A model generated the notes under the pieces. That model was given only the letters and a program-made list of their open reading frames with translations, did not search any database and had not been told where the DNA came from. A DNA stretch of 64,000 nucleotides, from positions 48,899 to 112,898 of the forward strand of contig DLPC01000022.1 of NCBI GenBank assembly GCA_002478565.1, read 5' to 3'. Below, one piece after another: positions 41,614 to 50,584 of the stretch (its first letter is position 1; the number at the start of each line of letters is the position of its first letter). Both the position numbers and the translations under genes were made by a program. This stretch comes from Flavobacteriales bacterium UBA7468 (GTDB lineage Bacteria > Bacteroidota > Bacteroidia > Flavobacteriales_D > Crocinitomicaceae).

Positions 41614-42603
41614 ATGATCAACAGTGACCTCGTTTCTGCAATAAACCAACGCGTACTTGTTCTTGATGGTGCCATGGGAACTATGATTCAGCGCTACCAA
41701 CTTGAAGAATTTGATTTTCGCGAAGGTGCCTTCGAAAATCATCCGGATTCTTTAAAAGGCAATAACGATCTACTTTCTATTACAAGGCCAGAAATTATTA
41801 AAGAAATCCACCGCGCTTACTTGAAAGCTGGCGCCGATATCATCGAAACAAATACTTTTTCCGGAACAACCATAGCTCAGGCAGATTACCACCTTGAAGA
41901 TGCGGTTTACCAAATCAATTTTCAAAGTGCAAAAATTGCTAAAGAAGTTGCGGCTGAATTTACAGATAGGCCGCGTTTTGTAGCAGGTTCTATTGGCCCA
42001 ACCAACCGAACCGCCTCTATTTCACCAGACGTCAATGACCCAGGTTTTCGGGCTGTAACTTTTGACGACCTCGTTGCAGCCTATCACCAACAAATAGGTG
42101 CTTTAATTGATGGCGGTGTTGATATTTTACTCATTGAAACCGTATTTGATACACTCAATGCCAAAGCTGCGCTATATGCCTGTGACCTCGTATTTGAAGA
42201 AAGAGGAATCAAATTACCCATTATGGTATCTGGCACCATCACCGATCAATCTGGGCGTACCTTGACAGGGCAAACTACTGAGGCTTTTTTAATTTCATTA
42301 TCACACATGCCTTTGCTCAGTATTGGCTTGAATTGCGCACTTGGCGCTTCTATGATGCGTCCTTATTTGCAGGTCCTCAACGAAAAAGCAACTTTTGCAG
42401 TAAGTGCCCACCCCAATGCAGGGTTACCCAACGAATTTGGTCAATATGACGAAAGCCCAGCGGCAATGGCAGCTCAAATTGAACAGTACTTAAAGGAAGG
42501 CTTGGTTAATGTCATCGGAGGTTGTTGTGGCACTACCCCAGAACACATTGCTGCAATCGCTGAAGTTGCTGCGAAATACTCACCTCGAAAATGGACTCAT
42601 TGA
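41614..42603 (+). CDS. metH: Methionine synthase, homocysteine-binding subunit (split MetH)
   Basis: The 329-residue protein equals the N-terminal homocysteine S-methyltransferase module of cobalamin-dependent MetH: LDGAMGTMIQRYQLEEFDFR, ADIIETNTFSGTTIAQADY, GSIGPTNRTASISPDVN and the zinc ligands C241 (GLNCALG) and C304-C305 (GGCCGTTPEH). It activates homocysteine thiolate on zinc. It stops one base before the ATG of the gene for the other MetH domains, so the two subunits are translated in tandem. Controlled by the SAM-I riboswitch upstream. Confidence 0.93.
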   Translation: MINSDLVSAINQRVLVLDGAMGTMIQRYQLEEFDFREGAFENHPDSLKGNNDLLSITRPEIIKEIHRAYLKAGADIIETNTFSGTTIAQADYHLEDAVYQINFQSAKIAKEVAAEFTDRPRFVAGSIGPTNRTASISPDVNDPGFRAVTFDDLVAAYHQQIGALIDGGVDILLIETVFDTLNAKAALYACDLVFEERGIKLPIMVSGTITDQSGRTLTGQTTEAFLISLSHMPLLSIGLNCALGASMMRPYLQVLNEKATFAVSAHPNAGLPNEFGQYDESPAAMAAQIEQYLKEGLVNVIGGCCGTTPEHIAAIAEVAAKYSPRKWTH

Positions 42604-42604
42604 T

Positions 42605-45256
42605 ATGTTAAAGTTATCCGGCTTAGAACCACTGATCATCACAGAGCAAAGTAATTTTGTCAATGTCGGCGAACGCACCAACGTGACGGGTTCCCGTGCA
42701 TTTTTGCGCATGATCCAGGAAGATGACTTCGACGCAGCTTTAGCTGTGGCCCGAGAACAAGTAGAAGGTGGAGCCCAAATTTTAGATGTCAACATGGACG
42801 AAGGCATGATCGACGGTAAAGCGGCTATGGTGCGTTTTCTTAATTTACTTGCTGCCGAGCCCGACATCGCGCGCATCCCAATCATGATTGACTCCTCCAA
42901 ATGGGAAATCATACAAGCTGGCCTCAGGTGCCTACAAGGCAAAGGTGTTGTGAATTCAATTTCTTTGAAAGAAGGTTCGGCTAATTTTATCGCTCAAGCA
43001 AAAGAAATAAAGCGCTTTGGTGCAGCGGTCATTGTAATGGCCTTTGACGAAGACGGACAAGCAGATTCTTTTGAGAGACGCATTGAAATTTGTGAAAGAT
43101 CTTACAACATATTAGTCCACGAAGTTGGCTTTCCGGCAGAAGACATCATTTTTGACCCTAATATTTTTCCGGTTGCAACCGGAATGGACGAACATGCCAA
43201 CAACGCACTCGATTTTTTCAGAGCGACTAAATGGATACGTGAAAACTTACCTGGTGCGCATGTCAGTGGTGGTGTATCAAATGTCTCTTTTTCTTTCAGA
43301 GGTAATAACAAAGTAAGAGAAGCCATGCATGCGGCTTTTTTATATCATGCAACGGCTCACGGAATGGACATGGGGATTGTCAATCCAACCATGCTTGAAG
43401 TTTACAGCGAAATTGAACCTGAACTTTTAGTACGTGTAGAGGATGTTCTACTCAACAGAAGGCCTGACGCTACAGAACGCTTATTGACTTTCGCAGAAAC
43501 AGTCAAAGGCAGTGTCAGGCAACAAACTGCCGATCTGACCTGGCGAGAAAACCCGGTTCAAAAAAGGTTGGCTTATGCGTTGGTTAAAGGTATTGTAGAG
43601 TTTATCGACCAGGATGTCGAAGAAGCTAGGCATCTTTACTCCAGACCTATAGAAGTTATTGAAGGCCCGCTCATGGATGGCATGAACGAAGTTGGCGATC
43701 TTTTTGGCTCGGGTCAAATGTTTTTACCACAAGTTGTGAAATCGGCGAGGGTCATGAAAAAAGCAGTGGCCTATTTACTGCCTTACATTGAAGCAGAAAA
43801 GGATGGTAAACAACAGGCAGCAGGAAAAATCCTGATGGCAACCGTCAAAGGTGATGTCCATGATATTGGAAAAAATATTGTGGGTGTTGTCTTGGCTTGC
43901 AATAATTACGAAATCATCGACCTCGGAGTGATGGTGCCTGCGCATGTAATTATAGAAAAAGCAATTGAACATAATGTGGATGCCATCGGGCTGAGCGGAC
44001 TCATTACGCCATCTTTGGACGAAATGGTCCATGTAGCCAAAGAAATGGAAAAAGCAGGGCTTCGAATTCCTTTGCTTATCGGTGGCGCTACTACCTCAAA
44101 AGTACACACTGCTGTTAAGATAGAAGCGCATTACCCATCTGGTGCAGTCATTCACGTGCTCGATGCATCAAGATCAGTAACCGTTGTAGAAAAACTACTC
44201 GGGAACCGAAAAGACGCATTTCTTGAAGAACTCAGACAAGACTACGAAAAGCTGCGGGTTCATCACCAAAAACACCGCGCAGCAAAAGAATTACTTTCAT
44301 TAGCAGACGCTAGAAAAAATAAAATACAGTTAGTGTTCAATGAAACAACAGTGCAGCAACCCAAAAGTGTCGGTGTTCAGCTGCATCAACCAAGTGTTGC
44401 TGACCTGATACCTTACATAGACTGGACTCCATTTTTCCAAACCTGGGATCTGCACGGTAAATTTCCACAAATTTTACAAGACGTAGTTGTAGGAAGCACT
44501 GCTCAAAAGGTTTATGAAGACGCCCAAAAAATGTTGGCGCAAATTAGTAGCCAAAACTGGCTTGAATGTAAAGGGCTCAGTGGTATTTTCAGGGCCTATT
44601 CAAAAGAAGACGACATCTACATCCTAGATCCTGAAAGCTCCGAGCTTTTACATATTCAACATACGCTCCGGCAACAAACCAAAAAAGCCCTTGGGCAACC
44701 CAACTTGGCGCTTGCAGATTTCATTGCGCCGCAGTCAAGCTCAGTGACTGATTACATAGGCGCATTTGTGGTGTGTGCAGGCTTTGGTATAGAGGCACAA
44801 CTTCAAAAATTCGAAAACGAGCACAATGATTACGACTCCATTATGCTCAAGGCCTTGGCTGATAGACTTGCAGAGGCGTTTGCGGAGTACCTACACGAAA
44901 GAGTGCGCAAAAAGATATGGGCATATTCACCAAAAGAACAACTAGCCAATGAGGATCTGATCACAGAATCATACAGAGGAATTCGACCCGCACCTGGCTA
45001 CCCTGCCTGCCCAGATCACCAAGAAAAATTAGGGATTTTCAAATTGCTAGATGCCCGTAATGCCATTGGCGTTGAACTCACGGAATCCTTAGCGATGTAC
45101 CCAACAGCTGCCGTAAGTGGCTGGTATTTCGCGCATCCCGACGCGAAGTATTTCGGATTGGGTAAAATTACTGAAGAGCAAGTTGCCGATGTTGCTCAAA
45201 GAAAAGGAGTAGCTTTGGAAGATATCGAACGTTGGTATAGTTCAGTTCTCCATTAA
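42605..45256 (+). CDS. metH: Methionine synthase, folate/B12/reactivation subunit (split MetH)
   Basis: The 883-residue protein carries the remaining MetH modules in order: pterin-binding barrel (FVNVGERTNVTGSRAF, DVNMDEGMIDGKAAM, IMIDSSKWEII), cobalamin cap and Rossmann domains (DVHDIGKNIVGVVLACNNYEI with B12 ligand H419, GLSGLITPSLDEM, GGATTS) and the SAM-dependent activation domain (YRGIRPAPGYPACPDHQEK). The frame opens upstream at 42509, but the ATG at 42605, one base after the previous stop, leaves no unneeded overlap. All catalytic parts of MetH are present across the two genes, so this is a split enzyme rather than a broken gene. Confidence 0.93.
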   Translation: MLKLSGLEPLIITEQSNFVNVGERTNVTGSRAFLRMIQEDDFDAALAVAREQVEGGAQILDVNMDEGMIDGKAAMVRFLNLLAAEPDIARIPIMIDSSKWEIIQAGLRCLQGKGVVNSISLKEGSANFIAQAKEIKRFGAAVIVMAFDEDGQADSFERRIEICERSYNILVHEVGFPAEDIIFDPNIFPVATGMDEHANNALDFFRATKWIRENLPGAHVSGGVSNVSFSFRGNNKVREAMHAAFLYHATAHGMDMGIVNPTMLEVYSEIEPELLVRVEDVLLNRRPDATERLLTFAETVKGSVRQQTADLTWRENPVQKRLAYALVKGIVEFIDQDVEEARHLYSRPIEVIEGPLMDGMNEVGDLFGSGQMFLPQVVKSARVMKKAVAYLLPYIEAEKDGKQQAAGKILMATVKGDVHDIGKNIVGVVLACNNYEIIDLGVMVPAHVIIEKAIEHNVDAIGLSGLITPSLDEMVHVAKEMEKAGLRIPLLIGGATTSKVHTAVKIEAHYPSGAVIHVLDASRSVTVVEKLLGNRKDAFLEELRQDYEKLRVHHQKHRAAKELLSLADARKNKIQLVFNETTVQQPKSVGVQLHQPSVADLIPYIDWTPFFQTWDLHGKFPQILQDVVVGSTAQKVYEDAQKMLAQISSQNWLECKGLSGIFRAYSKEDDIYILDPESSELLHIQHTLRQQTKKALGQPNLALADFIAPQSSSVTDYIGAFVVCAGFGIEAQLQKFENEHNDYDSIMLKALADRLAEAFAEYLHERVRKKIWAYSPKEQLANEDLITESYRGIRPAPGYPACPDHQEKLGIFKLLDARNAIGVELTESLAMYPTAAVSGWYFAHPDAKYFGLGKITEEQVADVAQRKGVALEDIERWYSSVLH

Positions 45257-45270
45257 GAACAGCAACAATC

Positions 45271-45738
45271 CTAACTCGGGTTTGCTTCAAACCATGCATC
45301 AATTTCAAATGGTGCTTTTGTAGCGGCCTCAACCGCAAGCTCATCGCAGCGCTCGTTTTCCGGATGCCCTGCATGTCCCTTGACCCACACAAATTCCAAT
45401 TTGAAATGCGGGTGTAAGGCCAAATATCGCTGCCATAAGTCTGGGTTTTTTTTGTCCTTGAAGCCTTTTTTGGCCCAACCAAAAACCCAACCTTTGGTAA
45501 TGGAATCGAGCACATATTTCGAGTCTGAATGGATGACCACTTTGTAGTTGCGGTTTTTGATATGCTCTAAGGCAACGATCACCGCCAACAATTCCATGCG
45601 ATTATTGGTTGTTTTGCGAAATCCTTGACTGAGCTCTAATCTTTTCTTACCGAAGGATAAAATGATGCCAAAGCCACCAGGGCCCGGATTTCCTCTTGAA
45701 GAACCATCTGTAAAAACCAATATTTTTTCGTGACTCAT
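45271..45738 (-). CDS. rnhA: Ribonuclease HI
   Basis: The 155-residue protein has the acidic catalytic set FTDGSSRGNPGPGG (Asp), NNRMELLAVIVAL (Glu), VIHSDSKYVLDSI (Asp) and KGHAGHPENERCDELA (His and Asp), as in E. coli RNase HI. It cuts RNA in RNA:DNA hybrids. The start at 45738 overlaps the ruvC stop in an ATGA arrangement; a longer frame to 45780 is rejected. Co-transcribed with ruvC. Confidence 0.95.
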   Translation of the reverse strand: MSHEKILVFTDGSSRGNPGPGGFGIILSFGKKRLELSQGFRKTTNNRMELLAVIVALEHIKNRNYKVVIHSDSKYVLDSITKGWVFGWAKKGFKDKKNPDLWQRYLALHPHFKLEFVWVKGHAGHPENERCDELAVEAATKAPFEIDAWFEANPS

Positions 45739-46292
45739 TTTTTTAAGCGCTCTGGGTTCTGGGACAAGAATGCTGTCCAAGAATCTCCTTTAGATTTATT
45801 GTGCTCCCCTATTCCTTTTGAAAAATGATGACAAACTGCAACGGCAAGGCCATCGGTTGCATCTAAATATTTCGGCATTTCTGGGAAGGCGAGTAATTTT
45901 TGTAGCATTGCTGCAACTTGTTCTTTAGAAGCACTACCGCTGCCCGTAATGGACTGCTTAATGCGACGCGGAGAATATTCCTCAAACGGAATATTATGAT
46001 TTAAACTCGCTGCAATGGCGACACCTTGAGCACGTCCCAATTTGAGCATGGATTGCACGTTTTTTCCAAAAAACGGCGCCTCAATGGCCATCTCATCGGG
46101 TTTATACTCGTTAATAATGCCATTCAATCGTTCTAAAATTCGTTTTAATTTATCCGGGTGAGAGGGTAATTTGTGCAACTGTATGACTCCGAAATTGAGC
46201 ATTTTAAGCTGGTTTTTCTGAACATGAATGAGGCCATAACCCATGACTGTGGTTCCTGGATCGATGCCTAAAATGATTTTATCGTGACTCAT
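45735..46292 (-). CDS. ruvC: Crossover junction endodeoxyribonuclease RuvC
   Basis: The 185-residue resolvase has LGIDPGTTVMGYGLI (first catalytic Asp), the conserved EAPFFGKNVQSMLKLGRAQGVAIAA (Glu), the EYSPRRIKQSITGSGSASKEQV loop and DATDGLAVAVCH (Asp pair). It cuts Holliday junctions symmetrically with RuvAB. It heads the ruvC-rnhA operon and is divergent from tRNA-Val. Confidence 0.96.
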   Translation of the reverse strand: MSHDKIILGIDPGTTVMGYGLIHVQKNQLKMLNFGVIQLHKLPSHPDKLKRILERLNGIINEYKPDEMAIEAPFFGKNVQSMLKLGRAQGVAIAASLNHNIPFEEYSPRRIKQSITGSGSASKEQVAAMLQKLLAFPEMPKYLDATDGLAVAVCHHFSKGIGEHNKSKGDSWTAFLSQNPERLKK

Positions 46293-46319
46293 GCTGCTGT
46301 AAATCTACGCACTATTGAC

Positions 46320-46349
46320 TTTGCATCATTAAAAAAACTGCTATCTTTG
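46320..46349 (+). promoter_or_regulatory. tRNA-Val promoter, TTTG-N18-TATCTTTG
   Basis: TTTG at 46320-46323 and TATCTTTG at 46342-46349, 18 nt apart. The tRNA begins 9 nt after the box, leaving a very short 5' leader. Confidence 0.7.
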
Positions 46350-46357
46350 CACTCCCC

Positions 46358-46432
46358 GGGTGATTAGCTCAGTTGGTTTAGAGCACTACCTTGACAGGGT
46401 AGGGGTCACTGGTTCGAATCCAGTATCACTCA
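46358..46432 (+). tRNA. tRNA-Val (anticodon GAC)
   Basis: Acceptor GGGTGAT with ATCACTC (one G-T), D arm TAGCTCAGTTGGTTTAGAGCA, anticodon stem CTACC/GGTAG around TTGACAG, T arm CTGGTTCGAATCCAG. CCA is not encoded. Confidence 0.96.
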
Positions 46433-46433
46433 C

Positions 46434-46459
46434 AAAAACCGGTTTAAGCCGGTTTTTTT
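46434..46459 (+). terminator. tRNA-Val terminator
   Basis: AAAACCGG (46435-46442) pairs with CCGGTTTT (46449-46456) around TTTAAG, followed by more T. It may also close the converging exonuclease transcript. Confidence 0.85.
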
Positions 46460-46481
46460 ATGTCTACATTTTTTGAAATTA

Positions 46482-47210
46482 CTAATCCAAAGAGGTTGTT
46501 TTGATTTGGCTCTCTGGAATTAGGCTGTCGCCTTTCATCTTCAAAAACAGCTGAATAAGCGCTACCACATCCTTTTCACAATAGATCATGATGCGCTGCA
46601 AATCTTTCTCTTCAAAGTAAACACGCGCCACATCAGCACCAGAAATATCGTCTTTTGGGGTAGGGATTTGAAATACATGACACAGCAAAGAAAGAGAAGT
46701 AAAAGATTTGTAGTCGCCAAATTTCCACAATTCGAGCGTGTCTAAATGGTTGATTTCCCAAGGTTTTTTGCCCGCAATTTGTAAAATAGAAGGCAAAGAA
46801 ATACCATTGATTAGCATGCGACGGCAGATGTAAGGGATGTCAAATTCTTTGGCATTGTGCCCACACAGCAGGTGATAGGGTGAGTTGTAGTGTTCTTCCA
46901 ATAAACGCTTGAATTGCTTGAGCAGTGTTTCTTCGTCGTCGTGATAATATGATTTCAAGCGTATAGACCTCCCCTGCCCACTGTCGTGAACCATGCCCAC
47001 CGAGATACAGACAATCTTTCCAAACTCAGCCAAGATTCCACCGCGTTCATTGTAAACTTGGTCTATTCCCTTCTCTGGATTCACCTGAAAACGGTTCTTT
47101 TGCTCAAACAATGCTTGGCCTTTTTCATCGAGCTCTTGAAACTGATAAACTTGCGGAACGGTTTCAATATCCAAAAAAAGGATCTTTTCGAGAGGAATTC
47201 TTTCTAACAT
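46482..47210 (-). CDS. Predicted 3'-5' exonuclease (PolB-like, PF10108 type)
   Basis: The 242-residue RNase H-fold protein has the DnaQ-like acidic motifs ILFLDIETVPQ (Exo I), GHNAKEFDIPYICRRM (Exo II) and YCEKDVVALIQLFLKM (Exo III). Its closest known group is the predicted exonuclease related to the proofreading domain of family B polymerases. It has no polymerase domain, so it should act as a free 3'-5' exonuclease; its biological role is not established. Divergent from the sulfoxide reductase gene. Confidence 0.85.
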   Translation of the reverse strand: MLERIPLEKILFLDIETVPQVYQFQELDEKGQALFEQKNRFQVNPEKGIDQVYNERGGILAEFGKIVCISVGMVHDSGQGRSIRLKSYYHDDEETLLKQFKRLLEEHYNSPYHLLCGHNAKEFDIPYICRRMLINGISLPSILQIAGKKPWEINHLDTLELWKFGDYKSFTSLSLLCHVFQIPTPKDDISGADVARVYFEEKDLQRIMIYCEKDVVALIQLFLKMKGDSLIPESQIKTTSLD

Positions 47211-47275
47211 GTGGGAAATTTACAAAGTTATCGGTTGATGATAAGCCTAAAAACGTGAAATTTGTAGCTATTGAT

Positions 47276-47755
47276 ATGGCAGAAGCATTATTTTTTTCAA
47301 GCAACGATAAAAGTCAACGATACCAAGAGCTCTTCCCACAACTCAAGGCGCTCATCGAAGGCGAATCCAATGCAACAGCCAACATGGCTAATTTTTGTGC
47401 AGCACTGAAAGAAACTTTTGGATGGTTTTGGATTGGCTTTTACCTTGTTGAAGATGAAGAACTCGTACTGGGCCCGTTTCAAGGCCCTATTGCCTGTACC
47501 AGGATTCAAAAAGGAAAAGGTGTTTGCGGAACCACATGGGCTACTGCCACCACCATTGTTGTAGAAGACGTTGAAAAATTCCCGGGTCACATCGCCTGTA
47601 GTGCTTTGTCAAAGAGTGAAATTGTAGTGCCGCTGATCAAAAACAACCAAGTCATTGGTGTACTCGACATCGATAGCTCTGAATTGGCTACATTTGATCA
47701 AATAGATCAACTTGAACTTGAAAAAATTTGCCAATGGTTCGCTACGCACTTATAA
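47276..47755 (+). CDS. msrC: Free methionine-(R)-sulfoxide reductase, GAF domain
   Basis: The 159-residue GAF protein has FGWFWIGFYL, LGPFQGPIACTRI, GKGVCGTTWA, HIACSALSKSEIVVPL and VIGVLDIDS. Cysteines at 74, 84 and 108 keep the 10/24 spacing of the three catalytic cysteines of E. coli fRMsr (84, 94, 118). It reduces free Met-R-sulfoxide using thioredoxin. I chose the ATG at 47276, where family members start; the frame is open back to 47111 across the divergent exonuclease gene. Its end overlaps the next gene by 22 bp. Confidence 0.93.
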   Translation: MAEALFFSSNDKSQRYQELFPQLKALIEGESNATANMANFCAALKETFGWFWIGFYLVEDEELVLGPFQGPIACTRIQKGKGVCGTTWATATTIVVEDVEKFPGHIACSALSKSEIVVPLIKNNQVIGVLDIDSSELATFDQIDQLELEKICQWFATHL

Positions 47756-48798
47756 TTTTAGTTTTATTGAGTGCTTGTGCGCAGGTGGGAACCATTACTG
47801 GTGGCCCAACAGATAACTTTGCACCTAAAGTTCTGAGCTCCAGTATTCAAAACAAGCAACTCAATGTGAATGCAAACCAACAAGTGCTCATTTTTGACGA
47901 GTTTATCAAAGTTGTCGATCCTCAGAAGTCCATTACCCTTATGCCCAACGACAGCCGTTTACAATTTGCTGTCAAAGGAAAGACACTTACCATTGATTTT
48001 TTAGATCCACTTCAGGCTCAAACGACTTACACGCTCATGAGTAATGGTGGAATTGCAGATATAACTGAGGGCAATGACTCTTTAATGACTTGGACCTTCT
48101 CTACAGGGCAATACCTCGATTCTATGACCTTGAACGCAGATTTTACAATGCCCTTTGCTGAAAAAAAAACAGAGAAGGTAATGTTAGCCATTTTTGAATC
48201 CGACACTAGCAAAAATGCGAGATATATTGGCCTTTTTTCCGAAAATAACAAGCTGCAACTGCAAGGATTAAAAGATGGTGCCTATTACTTGAAAGCTTTT
48301 GTTGATAGCGATGCAGATGGCGCTTGCGGCCCCAAAGAGAGCCAAGATCAGTATTTCAAGATGCTGCAATTATCTGACAAACAAAACGACACCTTACATT
48401 TTTATTTAACCAAACCCTTCTCTTCAAAAGATAGCACCTCTACATTAGCCAACAAAGAAACGGCAAGAACTGATAGCACTTTGAAATTCGGCAGCTTAGT
48501 ACTCAATTGGCCCAATATTTCAGAGGGTGCCGTTTTGGCTATCTATCAAAATGAGCAACTGATCAGAACGCTTTCCCTGACAAATTCCCTGACGAAGGTT
48601 ACAGATTTAATGCCCGGACTTTATAGCCTTCACCTTTTTAAGGACCTCAATCGAAATGGGAATTGGGATCCGATCAGACCTCCTGAAAAATTGCGTTCAG
48701 AACCCCTTTATATTTACCCCGAAAAAATCAAAGTCAAAGCAAATTGGGATATCGAAGTGCCCTTGAACAAGACTTTAGATAACTTGTTAGAACCTTAA
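47734..48798 (+). CDS. Ig-like domain lipoprotein
   Basis: The 354-residue protein starts with a lipoprotein signal (IILVLLSAC, C15) followed by AQVGTITGGPTDNFAPKV, the common start of Bacteroidetes proteins with an SbsA-type Ig-like domain (about 28-125: IFDEFIKVVDPQKSITLMP, TLTIDFLDPLQAQTTYTL, WTFSTG). Later segments (GAYYLKAFVDSDADGACGP, PGLYSLHLFKDLNRNGNWDP) look like repeated beta-sandwich units with Asp-rich, possibly Ca-binding loops. Function unknown. The ATG at 47734 replaces a TTG two codons earlier. Overlaps msrC. Confidence 0.82.
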   Translation: MVRYALIILVLLSACAQVGTITGGPTDNFAPKVLSSSIQNKQLNVNANQQVLIFDEFIKVVDPQKSITLMPNDSRLQFAVKGKTLTIDFLDPLQAQTTYTLMSNGGIADITEGNDSLMTWTFSTGQYLDSMTLNADFTMPFAEKKTEKVMLAIFESDTSKNARYIGLFSENNKLQLQGLKDGAYYLKAFVDSDADGACGPKESQDQYFKMLQLSDKQNDTLHFYLTKPFSSKDSTSTLANKETARTDSTLKFGSLVLNWPNISEGAVLAIYQNEQLIRTLSLTNSLTKVTDLMPGLYSLHLFKDLNRNGNWDPIRPPEKLRSEPLYIYPEKIKVKANWDIEVPLNKTLDNLLEP

Positions 48799-48804
48799 AT
48801 AATC

Positions 48805-49653
48805 ATGATGAAAAAAATTACCCTAATTGCCAGTTTGATCCTATGCGCTCAGGTATTTGGACAAGTCCTAACACCAAAGGCAAGTCCTGTTACTAAAATT
48901 CAGCAAAAAGTAGGCTTAGCAGATATTCAAATTGACTACTCAAGGCCTGGTGCCAAAGGCCGTGTCATTTTTGGAGACCTCATTCCTTTTGATGCCATGT
49001 GGCGTTTAGGTGCCAATGAAAATACAAAACTGACCTGTTCAGAAGCGCTAATTTTTGGAAAAGATACCCTCAAAGCTGGCACTTATGCCATTTTTGCCAA
49101 ACCAGGTCAGCAGAATTGGGAAATCTATTTTTATAACGACTACAGCAATTGGGGCTTGCCCGAAACTTGGGATGCTCAAAAAGTGGCGCTTCAAATCTCT
49201 GCGCCGGTCCAAAAAATTCAAGACTTTCAAGAAAACCTGGAAATCAATATTGACGGCCTTTCCAATAGTGGTGCTAACCTTGAAATTGCATGGGAAAATA
49301 CAAAAGTTTCAGTTCCATTTTCGTTGAATACCAAAAGTAAAGTTTTGGCAAGTATTGATAAAACAATGGCAGGTCCAAGTGCTAATGATTATCATGCTGC
49401 TGCCACCTATTATTTCAACGAAAACCTCGACTTGAAAAAAGCATTGGAATGGTCGAATAAGGCTGTTGAACTCCGCGGCTCTTCTGCCTATTGGATGACA
49501 CGCCTCAATGCACAACTCAAAGCCGCAAACGGAGACTACAAAGGTGCCATCGAGACCGCTAAGATGTCTTTGGAGGCAGCTAAAGCAGATGGCGACAACG
49601 CCTACGTAACGGCCAATCAAAAATCCATTGAGGAATGGTCTAAAAAACGCTAA
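48805..49653 (+). CDS. DUF2911 domain protein, secreted
   Basis: The 282-residue protein has a signal peptide (1-20, ending VFGQ) and a DUF2911 domain (about 25-170: VGLADIQIDYSRPGAKGRVIFG, FDAMWRLGANENTKL, GKDTLKAGTYAIFAKPG, WEIYFYNDYSNWG). The last 100 residues are TPR-like helices (AAATYYFNENLDLKKALEWSNKAVEL, GDYKGAIETAKMSLEAAKADG). The domain is common in Bacteroidetes and has no known function. Starts 6 bp after the Ig-like lipoprotein gene, so likely one operon from msrC. Confidence 0.9.
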   Translation: MMKKITLIASLILCAQVFGQVLTPKASPVTKIQQKVGLADIQIDYSRPGAKGRVIFGDLIPFDAMWRLGANENTKLTCSEALIFGKDTLKAGTYAIFAKPGQQNWEIYFYNDYSNWGLPETWDAQKVALQISAPVQKIQDFQENLEINIDGLSNSGANLEIAWENTKVSVPFSLNTKSKVLASIDKTMAGPSANDYHAAATYYFNENLDLKKALEWSNKAVELRGSSAYWMTRLNAQLKAANGDYKGAIETAKMSLEAAKADGDNAYVTANQKSIEEWSKKR

Positions 49654-49672
49654 TTAGCTCTATAACAATATT

Positions 49673-50584
49673 TTGCTTAAAGAATACCGACACCATTTAT
49701 TGCTGCACCTCATCATTTTTATGTGGGGTTTTACAGGTATTCTTGGAAAAATCATTCACCTTGACGCGCTGCTCATCGTATGGCACCGTCTCTGGATTGC
49801 CGCAGTATTCCTTGCCCTCTATATTTTATATAAAAAAAGATGGTCGGCCCCAAAAGGCAAACAATTGTTATTGACAATTCTTGTTGGGTTGGTCGTAGCC
49901 ACCCATTGGATTACCTTTTATACCGCAATTCAAATGTCTACTGCTTCACTGGGTATTTTGTGTCTTTCCACTACCACACTGCACGTTACATGGCTTGAAC
50001 CGCTGATTATGAAACGCAAATTTTCGTGGCTAGAAGGCTTTTTGGGACTGATTGTAATTGGTGGTATTTACTTCGTTGCCCATGATTTTACAGGAGCCGA
50101 AAAAACGGCAGTTATAGTCGGACTTATTTCTGCATTGTGTGCTGGAATTTTTTCTGTGGCAAATGGTAAATTGGCTCAAGAAACTGATACTGCATCTTTG
50201 AGCCTAACCGAACTCAGTACGGGCTTTATTGCCTTAAGTATTTACTTTTTTACCAAAGGAAAACTCGATTTTAACTTATTTCAAATGTCTGCCGCTGACT
50301 TTTATTGGCTCTTGTTTTTAGGCATACTTTGCACTTCCTTTGCCTTCTTAGCAACCATCGATATCGTTAAAAAGCTTGGTGCATTTACAGTTTCTTTGAG
50401 TATCAATTTGGAGCCTATATACACCATTATTTTGGCAATTTTTCTGCTCAAAGAGCACAAATTACTCAATTCTTCGTTTTATTGGGGTGCCACCCTCATC
50501 ATACTAGTGGTACTCGCAAACGGAATTATCAAACACAGACAAAAACAAAACGCAATTACAAAACATGGAAATGCAATACAATAA
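49673..50584 (+). CDS. EamA/DMT family transporter, TTG start
   Basis: The 303-residue protein has ten predicted membrane helices in two EamA repeats (LIIFMWGFTGILGK, STASLGILCLSTTTLHVTWLEPL; second repeat ILCTSFAFLATID, FTVSLSINLEPIYTIILAIFLLKEH). The family exports amino acids, metabolites or drugs; the substrate is unknown. The start codon is TTG at 49673: the first ATG (49721) would cut off half of the first membrane helix. Its 3' end overlaps the aldo/keto reductase start by 20 bp. Confidence 0.87.
   Translation: MLKEYRHHLLLHLIIFMWGFTGILGKIIHLDALLIVWHRLWIAAVFLALYILYKKRWSAPKGKQLLLTILVGLVVATHWITFYTAIQMSTASLGILCLSTTTLHVTWLEPLIMKRKFSWLEGFLGLIVIGGIYFVAHDFTGAEKTAVIVGLISALCAGIFSVANGKLAQETDTASLSLTELSTGFIALSIYFFTKGKLDFNLFQMSAADFYWLLFLGILCTSFAFLATIDIVKKLGAFTVSLSINLEPIYTIILAIFLLKEHKLLNSSFYWGATLIILVVLANGIIKHRQKQNAITKHGNAIQ

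Noticed and set aside
42509..42604. Apparent frameshift in metH
   Set aside because: Both ORFs are complete with intact domain ends, and the second has a good ATG one base after the first stop; the split form is known in Bacteroidetes.
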